Position numbers and translations under genes: made by a program. From Planctomycetota bacterium (GTDB lineage: Bacteria > Planctomycetota > SZUA-567), in contig JAJBTL010000275.1 of the NCBI GenBank assembly GCA_020860865.1, positions 1-10,662 on the forward strand: 10,662 nt of DNA. The letters are read 5' to 3'. A model generated the notes under the pieces. It worked only from the letters and a program-made list of their open reading frames with translations, was not told the DNA's origin and made no database searches. Of this stretch, positions 1 through 5,065 are shown piece after piece. The stretch's first letter is position 1. Each line of letters begins with the position of its first letter.

Positions 1-597
1 AAGACCATCGAAGACATCGCCTTCCAAACGAACCTCCTGGCCCTCAATGCCGCTGGCGAAGCGGCCCGCGCCGGCGAGGCCGGGAAGGGCTTTGCCGTCG
101 TCGCGGACGAAGTCCGGAACCTGGCCATGCGCTCGGCCCAGGCCGCCAAGGACACGTCCGACCTTATCCACGGCACGGTCGAACGGGTGCGCACCGGTTC
201 GGAAAATGTCCACCGCCTGTCCGAGGATTTCCAGAACATCGAGGAAGCGACCAGGAACGTCGGCCATCTCGTGTCCGAAATATCCGCCGCCACCAACGAA
301 CAGGCATCCGGCGTCGACCAGGTCAACACCGCCGTCGCCCAGATGGACAAGGTCACCCAGTCGAACGCCGCTTCGGCCGAACAGTCCGCCTCGGCGGCGG
401 AAGAACTGTCGGCCCAGGCGGATCAGCTCAAGGACATGGTGGACGATCTCATCGCCCTCGTGGACGGCAAAGCCGCCAACGACGTCGTGCGCGTACCCGG
501 AAACAGCATCAGCGATATCCAGACAGCCCCGGACATGACGATGGAAAAAACGCCCAACCGGAATGTTTTCAGCCTCCCCATGCAAGAGGACTGGTAA
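1..597 (+). CDS. Methyl-accepting chemotaxis protein, C-terminal signalling part (5' truncated)
   Basis: The window opens inside this gene; 198 codons remain before the TAA. The protein starts in the conserved hairpin tip of the chemoreceptor cytoplasmic domain (IAFQTNLLALNAA, EAARAGEAGKGFAVVADEVR). The C-terminal antiparallel helix follows, rich in S, A, Q and E in heptads and including the AATNEQASGV segment. In this family the tip binds CheW and the kinase CheA, and the helices carry methylated Glu/Gln sites. The sensor domain, membrane segments and HAMP lie outside the window, so the ligand is unknown. The usual NAAVEAARAGE reads NAAGEAARAGE here (Gly at residue 19 of the fragment). The protein ends in PMQEDW, with no clear NWETF-like CheR-docking pentapeptide. 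It seems to be the last gene of its unit, because hairpins follow. The family call is near certain. Confidence 0.97.
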   Translation, partial: KTIEDIAFQTNLLALNAAGEAARAGEAGKGFAVVADEVRNLAMRSAQAAKDTSDLIHGTVERVRTGSENVHRLSEDFQNIEEATRNVGHLVSEISAATNEQASGVDQVNTAVAQMDKVTQSNAASAEQSASAAEELSAQADQLKDMVDDLIALVDGKAANDVVRVPGNSISDIQTAPDMTMEKTPNRNVFSLPMQEDW

Positions 598-603
598 GCG
601 GTA

Positions 604-633
604 CGGTGCCGGCGGTCATGCAGACCGGCACCG
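604..633 (+). repeat. GC-rich hairpin after chemoreceptor stop
   Basis: Arms CGGTGCCGG (604-612) and CCGGCACCG (625-633) are perfectly complementary over 9 bp around a 12-base loop, starting 7 bases after the chemoreceptor stop codon. There is no T-run after it, so it may protect the 3' end or pause polymerase rather than terminate alone. Confidence 0.55.
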
Positions 634-660
634 AGAGCACCTTACATTTAGTAACGATAA

Positions 661-706
661 GAACGCCTGTAAGCCCTTGCATAGCTTGCAGGCGTTCGTG
701 TTTTGG
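661..706 (+). terminator. Probable rho-independent terminator of the chemoreceptor gene
   Basis: Arms GAACGCCTGTAAG (661-673) and CTTGCAGGCGTTC (685-697) form a 13-bp stem with one G-U wobble and an 11-base loop. The stem is followed by GTGTTTTGG, a short T-rich tail. The stem is strong and the tail only moderate. Confidence 0.65.
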
Positions 707-873
707 TCGGCATGGGGGCGGCTTCGGGCGGATTGTCGTAGGGTTTTACCACTTTATTGACGGAGAGCCGAAGGACCGCACCGGGTTGGCGTCATAGTAA
801 GAGTATTATCACTATATCCGGGCATGGACCGACCTGTTGCTAAAACACAGGGAGGATCCTTTTAACTTATGAA

Positions 874-888
874 TTAACATGATGTTAA
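874..888. promoter_or_regulatory. Perfect 7-1-7 palindrome, possible repressor operator
   Basis: TTAACAT (874-880), G881 and ATGTTAA (882-888) form an uninterrupted 7-1-7 inverted repeat in an AT-rich pocket. The geometry resembles operators of the Fur/PerR/Zur superfamily, but the letters do not match any consensus I can name with confidence. It lies about 105 bases upstream of the -35 element of the ferredoxin promoter, which is rather far for classical repression. The regulator is unknown. Confidence 0.4.
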
Positions 889-992
889 AACCCTTTTGAT
901 TTCTTGGACAGGCTGTGCAAGAATTACCGATCCGCCTCCGGCCTCGGAAGGAACGGGCGGTGCGAACAGGAGACCGGAAGTTGCGACAGGTG

Positions 993-1021
993 TTGCAAAC
1001 CGGCCGGAAGTCGGTCATAAT
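993..1021 (+). promoter_or_regulatory. Sigma-70-type promoter for the ferredoxin-domain gene
   Basis: The -35 element TTGCAA (993-998), a 17-base spacer and the -10 element CATAAT (1016-1021) lie 32 bases before the start codon. Transcription would start near 1028, giving a leader of about 25 bases that contains only the ribosome site. Confidence 0.6.
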
Positions 1022-1053
1022 GGCAGTGTTACCTTTAAGAGGGGGGTATTTGC

Positions 1054-1830
1054 GTGACTGAAGAACGGAAGATTATTCACATAGATCAGGACAAGTGTAA
1101 CGGCTGTAGCCTTTGCGTCCACGCCTGCCACGAGGGGGCTATCCAGATGGTTGACGGCAAAGCCAAACTCGTGTCGGATGCCTACTGCGATGGCCTTGGC
1201 GACTGCCTTGGGCCGTGCCCGACCGGCGCCTTGTCCGTCATTACCCGTCCGGCCGAACCGTTTGACAGTGAAGCCGCCGCCGCCCATGCGGAAAACCGTC
1301 GCCGTCTCCTGGCCGAACAGTTCGGCCTGGGCGCGGGCGGTTGCCCCGGCATGGCGACCCGAACCATCAAGAAACCGGACCCGGCCACAACCGCCACCAC
1401 GGGCGACGACCCGGGAAAACCCGACGCGAAAGCGGCCAACGCTCCGAACGCGGGAGCCGGGTCGGAACTGTCCAACTGGCCTATCCAGCTCCGCCTGGTG
1501 CCGCCGACCGCGCCGTTCCTGAAGGGTGCGGATATCCTTCTCGCCGCCGATTGCTCCGGGTTTGCCGCGCCGGACCTGCACGCGACCTATCTCCGCGGCC
1601 GGGTCCTCATCATCGCCTGCCCGAAGCTGGAGGAGGCTGATCCGCAGATTGTCAAACTGGCGAGTATTCTCCGCGCCGCCGTTCCGTCCAGCCTGACGGT
1701 ACTCCGGATGGAAGTCCCCTGCTGCGGCGGCCTGACCCGCATCGCCACGGAAGCCGTCGCCCGCTCCGGCCTCGACCTCCCGGTCGACGTCGTGACCGTC
1801 ACCACGGACGGGAGGAACGCGGCGTTGTGA
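1054..1830 (+). CDS. 4Fe-4S dicluster ferredoxin-domain protein
   Basis: This is a 258-residue cytosolic protein. Residues 10-60 form a bacterial ferredoxin fold. The first cluster motif is C15-x2-C18-x2-C21-x3-C25. The second, atypical one is C45-x5-C51-x3-C55-P within YCDGLGDCLGPCPTGA, a signature of a family found widely in anaerobes. A low-complexity linker (about 101-138) leads to a conserved C-terminal domain (SELSNWPIQLRLVPP, AADCSGFAAPD, ACPKLEEAD, MEVPCCGGL). That domain carries C167, C189 and C223-C224, which may bind a further metal or cluster. The likely role is electron transfer, with partner unknown. The start is GTG at 1054, 7 bases after a purine-rich ribosome site (AAGAGGGGGG, 1037-1046). 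The gene stands alone, and no terminator is evident. Family assignment is firm; function is not. Confidence 0.92.
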   Translation: MTEERKIIHIDQDKCNGCSLCVHACHEGAIQMVDGKAKLVSDAYCDGLGDCLGPCPTGALSVITRPAEPFDSEAAAAHAENRRRLLAEQFGLGAGGCPGMATRTIKKPDPATTATTGDDPGKPDAKAANAPNAGAGSELSNWPIQLRLVPPTAPFLKGADILLAADCSGFAAPDLHATYLRGRVLIIACPKLEEADPQIVKLASILRAAVPSSLTVLRMEVPCCGGLTRIATEAVARSGLDLPVDVVTVTTDGRNAAL

Positions 1831-1911
1831 TGGTTCGGTCTTGTGTTGGATGAGGTCGTGATTGGCGTGAGATGGTGCGAGAATTCGCGGCACAGCTTGT
1901 CGATTTCTTCT

Positions 1912-2166
1912 CTACCGGTACACGTCCCGCCGATGGCCTATTTTGACTACAAGGACGGTGATTGATGTGTCGTTGATCTCATACACGACTCTGTAATTGC
2001 CGACCCGGATGCGATACGTCGGTTCACCCTGCATCTTTATGCATCCGTGTGGTCGCGGATCGTGGGCCAAGGAATCGATGGCTATCTTAATTTTCCTCAC
2101 GGCGGATGGGTCGAGTCGGGAAAGTTGTCGACCTATATTAGGGACAAAGCGGATCGTATAGGTCAT
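1912..2166 (-). CDS. RelE/ParE-family toxin (TA pair 1)
   Basis: This 84-residue protein has the RelE superfamily pattern: an N-terminal helix pair with LSRLDPSAVRKIKIAIDSLAHDPRP, then TYRIRVGNYRVVYEI, and the C-terminal strand GHRRDVYR that carries the usual basic and Tyr active-site residues. Family members cleave mRNA at the ribosome or, in the ParE branch, poison gyrase. The GHRRDVYR ending favours the RelE mRNase branch. I chose the ATG at 2166 because it overlaps the antitoxin TGA in an ATGA arrangement (2163-2166), the hallmark of translational coupling, and because it gives normal family length. The longer upstream open frame is out-of-frame antitoxin sequence. The active-site region looks intact, so the toxin is probably functional. 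It is about as long as, and clearly related to, the toxin at 3432-3713. Confidence 0.92.
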   Translation of the reverse strand: MTYTIRFVPNIGRQLSRLDPSAVRKIKIAIDSLAHDPRPHGCIKMQGEPTYRIRVGNYRVVYEINDTSITVLVVKIGHRRDVYR

Positions 2167-2588
2167 TTTGTTTTTGCACCGCGCCGGGTTGCCATAGTAT
2201 TCTGTATTTCTTCCCAGGACAAAAGCGGCTGCGGCTTTTCCCGGAGGTAGATGATAACGGCATAATCCTCGATATCTTCGAACCATTCCTGAACGTCGTC
2301 CACAGGAACCGCCACATACCACGTCCGGTCGGCGAAGACCTTCATACCAGATTCAGGTACCCGCTTTTTACGCGTTTTTAATAAATGATTCCCATTATCG
2401 ACACCATCCGTACCGGCGTAATCGGCGATGGCCTTGTTTTCAACCGCCTCGTACCAGGCGTCAAACTCCGACACGGGAATCAGTAAATATTCAATAGTAT
2501 CAAACGTCATATACTTGCACGACGCCGGTACAAGATCGGAACGTACACGTAGCGCTGAGTTTAAGGTATTTTTCTTAATTGTGGTCAC
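2163..2588 (-). CDS. Antitoxin with internally duplicated core (TA pair 1)
   Basis: This 141-residue partner precedes and overlaps the RelE-type toxin. It contains the core motif twice: Y34-LLIP-VSEF-DAWY46, and 57 residues later Y91-VAVP-VDDV-QEWF103. The 85-residue antitoxin of pair 2 has the motif once (Y34-VIIP-SAEF-EDWY46) at the same distance from its start. Both proteins begin MTT with lysines and have a Trp 16 residues before the end. Such short YxxIPxxEF cores occur in small Phd/RelB-like antitoxins. I infer that the protein neutralises the toxin and represses its own promoter. I chose the GTG at 2588 over the GTG at 2597 because an AGGTG ribosome site lies 6 bases upstream (2595-2599) and because this start aligns with pair 2. 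No close family name can be given. Confidence 0.82.
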   Translation of the reverse strand: MTTIKKNTLNSALRVRSDLVPASCKYMTFDTIEYLLIPVSEFDAWYEAVENKAIADYAGTDGVDNGNHLLKTRKKRVPESGMKVFADRTWYVAVPVDDVQEWFEDIEDYAVIIYLREKPQPLLSWEEIQNTMATRRGAKTK

Positions 2589-2638
2589 GGCAATCACCTG
2601 TATGGGTAGCTGAGGTTGTAATAAACCCAGAAAATGCT

Positions 2639-2666
2639 ATAGTACCTATTAACACTCGCTTGAAAA
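2639..2666 (-). promoter_or_regulatory. Promoter of TA pair 1
   Basis: Read on the minus strand, TTTTCA (2661-2666), a 16-base spacer and TACTAT (2639-2644) form a sigma-70-type promoter about 50 bases upstream of the antitoxin GTG. Each box matches consensus at 4 of 6 positions. It lies back to back with the broken HicB-like gene, whose ribosome site overlaps the -35 box. Confidence 0.45.
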
Positions 2667-2674
2667 GGTTTAAA

Positions 2675-2898
2675 ATGATTTCCCAGTCTCCAAAACACCA
2701 CGCCAGTACACCGTTACAGACGGCAACCTTGTACTGACCATCGATTCCGATGGCGGTAAATGGCTCGTTGCCACCTTACCATTTGATCCCGAACTTGTCA
2801 CACAGGCGCGGGATATTGATAAAGCTTTCATAAGGGCTTACGACGCAAAACAGCTACTGGATGCGTGCGCCGGAAAAACGGGGAAAACACCATTCTAA
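2675..2898 (+). pseudogene. HicB-like antitoxin gene with a one-base frameshift
   Basis: From ATG 2675, behind an AAAAGG ribosome site (2663-2668) with 6-base spacing, translation gives MISQSPK and then hits TGA at 2735. The reading frame one base earlier is open from 2674 to TAA 2896 and reads as real protein: TPRQYTVTDGNLVLTIDS, then GGKWLVATLPFDPELVTQA, then DIDKAFIRAYDAKQLLDA. This matches small HicB-like antitoxins (beta strands with a PxDPELVTQA turn, followed by a helix). One extra A in the AAAA at 2692-2695 would join the parts into a 74-residue protein starting MISQSPKTPRQYTVT. The open frame itself has no start codon. I see no HicA toxin partner beside it. I read it as a decayed orphan antitoxin. 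A sequencing error in the A-run would be the alternative. Confidence 0.68.
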
Positions 2899-2918
2899 AA
2901 ATGGTACAGCCTACCAGG

Positions 2919-3095
2919 TCATACCATCGCCCGCACCATCTCCACCGCTTTCCGACCACTTTTATCCTGCATGGCCCGCGTTAGATCGTGATCGGACTGC
3001 AACCCACTCCAAAACTCCGGCGACACCGCAAACGCTTTCGCAAGGAGAAGGGCCATACGCGGCAAGACGGTTCTCCGCTACTCGCAGATTTCGTG
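2919..3095 (-). pseudogene. HigA-like (XRE family) antitoxin C-terminal remnant
   Basis: On the minus strand, 52 codons before the TGA at 2919-2921 encode a HigA-type C-terminus: RRTVLPRMALLLAKAFAV, then SPEFWSGLQSDHDL, then a helix ending VEMVRAMV. The SPEFWxxLQxxxDL block is diagnostic of HigA antitoxins, which carry an XRE helix-turn-helix and repress the higBA operon. Just upstream the frame has an in-frame TAG (3078-3080) preceded by EICE, which still resembles the NEIVNG segment of the family, and then a TGA (3096-3098). The N-terminal helix-turn-helix and the HigB toxin are gone. No start codon or ribosome site serves it. This is a dead fragment, not a gene. Confidence 0.72.
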
Positions 3096-3121
3096 TCAAC
3101 GCCATACTCGGCCCTGGTGGC

Positions 3122-3150
3122 TTGCTACCAGGTTGTCGCCCCCGTATAAT
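3122..3150 (+). promoter_or_regulatory. Promoter of TA pair 2
   Basis: TTGCTA (3122-3127), a 17-base spacer and a perfect TATAAT (3145-3150) form a strong sigma-70-type promoter. Transcription would begin near 3157, so the leader is only about 13 bases and holds little beyond the AAGGAG ribosome site (3158-3163). Confidence 0.7.
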
Positions 3151-3169
3151 TGCGTGTAAGGAGAATTAT

Positions 3170-3427
3170 ATGACTACAGCCACAAAGAAGGTAAAGGCTG
3201 GCAAAGTGAAAAAGTCAAGGTTGCCCTTGCCCGAATCGGCCGATAAAGCCATCATAGCCGGGACAGAGTATGTGATAATTCCATCGGCCGAATTTGAGGA
3301 TTGGTATTTGGATCAAATGTTGGCAGCGGTGGCCGCCGATAGGCTGAAGGCTGAACGGAAACAAGCGGCGCCATGGGCAGACGTGGTAAAGCGCCTAAAA
3401 AGCAAAAAGCCACCGAGGTCCAAGTAA
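3170..3427 (+). CDS. Antitoxin, single-core form (TA pair 2)
   Basis: This 85-residue basic protein has a lysine-rich N-terminus (MTTATKKVKAGKVKKSR), then the core Y34-VIIP-SAEF-EDWY46, a helix (DQMLAAVAADRLKAERKQ) and a C-terminal PWADVVKRL segment with a basic tail. It is homologous to the antitoxin of pair 1 and lacks that protein's second core copy. By analogy it binds and neutralises the downstream RelE-type toxin and probably represses the operon. The ATG at 3170 is well supported: AAGGAG lies 6 bases upstream and a TATAAT promoter precedes it. A longer open frame reaching back to 2861 crosses the promoter and the HigA remnant and is not credible. Four bases separate it from the toxin gene. 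Confidence 0.88.
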   Translation: MTTATKKVKAGKVKKSRLPLPESADKAIIAGTEYVIIPSAEFEDWYLDQMLAAVAADRLKAERKQAAPWADVVKRLKSKKPPRSK

Positions 3428-3431
3428 AACG

Positions 3432-3713
3432 ATGCCCAAATATGAGATCAAAGCCATTCCAGCAGCGGAGGAAGACCTCGCCAAACTTCCGGAGCCGGCT
3501 CAAAGCCGTGTAATCATGGCAATAACCAAACTTGCAGACAACCCCAGACCCTCCGGCGTTCGGAAGATGGAGGGGTTTAAAAACATGTATCGCATTCGCG
3601 TCGGACATTATCGAGTGGCGTACGAGATTCACGATAGTATTCTCATGGTTTTGATTGCGGCGGCGGGGAATAGGTCCACCATCTACCGCCTTCTCGCACG
3701 GCGAAAACCCTAG
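3432..3713 (+). CDS. RelE/ParE-family toxin (TA pair 2)
   Basis: This is a 93-residue RelE-superfamily protein: EDLAKLPEPAQSRVIMAITKL with the helix pair, NPRPSG, then MYRIRVGHYRVAYEIHDSIL and a final strand. It aligns over its whole length with the toxin at 1912-2166. The usual GHRRDVYR ending reads GNRSTIYR here: the Arg and Tyr remain, while the His, second Arg and Asp are replaced. A 7-residue basic extension (LLARRKP) follows. This may weaken catalysis. Translation is probably coupled to the antitoxin, since the gap is 4 bases and the nearest purine-rich site (GAGG, 3414-3417) is too far upstream for efficient independent initiation. No terminator is seen before the tRNA promoter. Confidence 0.9.
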   Translation: MPKYEIKAIPAAEEDLAKLPEPAQSRVIMAITKLADNPRPSGVRKMEGFKNMYRIRVGHYRVAYEIHDSILMVLIAAAGNRSTIYRLLARRKP

Positions 3714-3775
3714 ACCTCTTCAATACCGCCGTTCGTTACACGCCAGCTGTCCAGCAACAAAATCCAACAAGTCCC

Positions 3776-3803
3776 TTGCATTGCCCGATCTTTCAGGTAT
3801 ACT
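3776..3803 (+). promoter_or_regulatory. Promoter of tRNA-Thr
   Basis: TTGCAT (3776-3781), a 16-base spacer and TATACT (3798-3803) lie about 22 bases before the mature tRNA 5' end, the usual distance for a bacterial tRNA gene with a short 5' leader. Confidence 0.6.
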
Positions 3804-3825
3804 AGTTGTCCCGAATCGCCGCTAT

Positions 3826-3900
3826 GCCAACTTGGCTCAGTGGTAGAGCAGTGCTTTCGTAAAGCACAGGTCCCGGGTTCGAATCCCGGAGTTGGCTCCA
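3826..3900 (+). tRNA. tRNA-Thr (anticodon CGT), CCA encoded
   Basis: This is a complete cloverleaf. The acceptor stem is GCCAACT (3826-3832) paired with AGTTGGC (3890-3896), the discriminator is T3897, and CCA is encoded at 3898-3900. The D arm has GCTC/GAGC stems. The anticodon stem is GTGCT (3851-3855) with AGCAC (3863-3867), closing the loop TTCGTAA with anticodon CGT at 3858-3860. The T arm carries GGGTTCGAATCCC. The anticodon CGU reads ACG threonine codons, which suits a GC-rich genome. It has its own promoter and terminator. Confidence 0.97.
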
Positions 3901-3906
3901 AATTTT

Positions 3907-3940
3907 CGCCCTGTTTCCTTTGGGAAACAGGGCGTTTTTT
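3907..3940 (+). terminator. Rho-independent terminator of tRNA-Thr
   Basis: A perfect 12-bp stem, CGCCCTGTTTCC (3907-3918) with GGAAACAGGGCG (3923-3934), has a TTTG loop and is followed by six T (3935-3940). It starts 7 bases after the tRNA CCA. This is as clear an intrinsic terminator as sequence alone can show. Confidence 0.95.
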
Positions 3941-3973
3941 GTATAGTGACTGTCTTTTCTGACGACAGCCTGA

Positions 3974-4825
3974 TCAGGCGGATTTGGCGACGCGTTTTTT
4001 GCCGGCAGTGGCCTTGGCAAAAACATCGGAGAGGCGACTTACTTTATGCTCCAAACCGTCCATGCGGTCGAGGAGCATGTCCAGCTTGTGTTCGAGGCGC
4101 TGGTGCTGGCTGTACCGTTCGCCGACGGCGTTTTGCCAGTTCGGAGGGATGACGCTGTCGTCGTCCGAGTGGTCGACCAGCCGCTTCTGTTTGGGAACGA
4201 GCGAGAACGACTCCACCACATCGACAAGCGCCGCCACCCGCTCCGCCGCCCACCCATACAGATCGCCGGGAACGTCCCGGACAACAACCGCATAGCCTTC
4301 GTCCGTGGCGGCGACGTCCGCGCACCAACCGCCGTAGGTCGTCCTGATGGCTCCGGCGAGTTCGAACGCGTCGGCTTCGTCAAGGAAGTTGACCGGCGCG
4401 GCAAGCGGCCGGAGCGCATCCGGCAGGGTGACCTCCCCTTCCCCGCCGCGAAATCCGGGACGGTACAGGTCGAAATAACGGTTCAGGACGGCGATGGTGT
4501 GGCGTTCGGGGATTGACAAGCGGTCGTGCGTGGTGAACACGGACGTTGACCGGTCGGCATGTTCGAGGGTGAACAAGGCGATGTTTCGGCCGAGTACTTC
4601 GCCGACGGATTCGACGATATGGTGGCCCCAAGGACTGGCGCACACCACCGCCCGGCCCTGCGGATCACGGATGATGCTGTCCTCGAGAAAATCCCACCGG
4701 TGCTTTTCGGCAAAGTCCAGGTAGTCCCCCAGGCCCATTGCCAGGAAGGCTTCCCGGCAGGCGGCGGTCCGTTCCTCTTCCGATCGATCGGTGCCACCCA
4801 CAGCGTGTTTCTTGTTCATGCGCAT
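3974..4825 (-). CDS. Unrecognised 283-residue protein with C-terminal coiled coil
   Basis: I do not recognise this family. The protein is acidic to neutral and soluble, with no signal peptide or membrane segment. An N-terminal region (about 15-130, with GDYLDFAEKHRWDFLEDS and SPWGHHIVESVGEVLGRNIALFTLEHADRS) is followed by a second one (about 145-210, with GGWCADVAATDEGYAVVVRDVPGDLYGWA). An acidic DHSDDD stretch, a heptad-rich coiled coil (about 237-272, RLEHKLDMLLDRMDGLEHKVSRL) and a lysine/alanine-rich tail complete it. The codon use and GC content match the host. I chose the ATG at 4825 because GGAG lies 6 bases upstream (4832-4835); ATGs at 4837 and 4819 are alternatives. A 6-bp hairpin with a 5-base loop (4842-4858) sits just ahead of the ribosome site. 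The gene is monocistronic. The coiled coil suggests self-association, but no function can be assigned. Confidence 0.8.
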   Translation of the reverse strand: MRMNKKHAVGGTDRSEEERTAACREAFLAMGLGDYLDFAEKHRWDFLEDSIIRDPQGRAVVCASPWGHHIVESVGEVLGRNIALFTLEHADRSTSVFTTHDRLSIPERHTIAVLNRYFDLYRPGFRGGEGEVTLPDALRPLAAPVNFLDEADAFELAGAIRTTYGGWCADVAATDEGYAVVVRDVPGDLYGWAAERVAALVDVVESFSLVPKQKRLVDHSDDDSVIPPNWQNAVGERYSQHQRLEHKLDMLLDRMDGLEHKVSRLSDVFAKATAGKKRVAKSA

Positions 4826-4906
4826 AAAACACTCCATTCCTTCGGCGATATCCGCCGATATAGAGAATGGGCCGTTTCGTCTGGCTGTCGCAGCGAGACG
4901 GTCAAG

Positions 4907-4945
4907 GGGGTGTCGGAGGTTTGAGCTCCGGCATCCCCGCTTTTT
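4907..4945 (+). terminator. Strong hairpin with T-run on the plus strand, role unclear
   Basis: Plus-strand arms GGGGTGTCGGAG (4907-4918) and CTCCGGCATCCCC (4926-4938) pair over 12 bp with one bulged base and one wobble around a 7-base loop, then GC and five T (4941-4945). No plus-strand gene ends here. On the minus strand, where the neighbouring genes lie, the hairpin would sit between the RhuM stop and the next gene but lacks a good T-tail. Confidence 0.4.
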
Positions 4946-5065
4946 AACGGCCCGAAAAAAGTTATTTCAGGACTCTTATGAATCAGTATAACTAAAGCTC
5001 TTAACAATGGGTAGAGAATTATCAATTTTATCCGTCGCCATATTCCGCTTCTGTACCGCTTTTTC

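Larger units (their letters stand above)
598..1053. other. 456-base intergenic region between the chemoreceptor and ferredoxin genes
   Basis: I find no convincing gene here on either strand; short open frames lack a plausible ribosome site or recognisable protein. The stretch holds two hairpins just after the chemoreceptor gene (604-633 and 661-706), an imperfect inverted repeat with arms ATAGT (794-798) and ACTAT (811-815), a perfect 7-1-7 palindrome (874-888), and the ferredoxin promoter (993-1021). Confidence 0.7.

Noticed and set aside
904..918. Sigma-54-like promoter (TTGGACA with a downstream TGC)
   Set aside because: The GG and GC elements are 11 rather than 12 bases apart, which sigma-54 tolerates poorly. 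A good sigma-70-type promoter lies closer to the gene.
812..1018. A 68-residue minus-strand open frame with several Cys residues
   Set aside because: It has no ribosome site, it overlaps the ferredoxin promoter region, and the cysteines do not form a recognisable metal-binding pattern.
1015..1893. A 292-residue open frame on the minus strand opposite the ferredoxin gene
   Set aside because: It is antisense to a clear ferredoxin-family gene; its Gly/Arg/Ala-rich sequence is typical of shadow frames in GC-rich DNA.
2167..2322. Longer start for the pair 1 toxin
   Set aside because: It would be out-of-frame antitoxin sequence. The ATGA overlap at 2163-2166 gives the family length and a normal operon junction.
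2690..2698. Programmed -1 ribosomal frameshift in the HicB-like gene
   Set aside because: Only four A are present, no true slippery heptamer fits the zero frame, and no downstream stimulatory structure is evident. A simple mutation or read error is more likely.
2861..3169. N-terminal extension of the pair 2 antitoxin back to an upstream ATG
   Set aside because: The extension crosses the promoter and the HigA remnant. The ATG at 3170 has an ideal ribosome site and aligns with the pair 1 antitoxin.
3874..3900. tRNA-Thr 3' end as an integration attachment site with a second copy in the window
   Set aside because: I found no repeat of the tRNA 3' end elsewhere in the window and no integrase gene, so a bounded island cannot be claimed.
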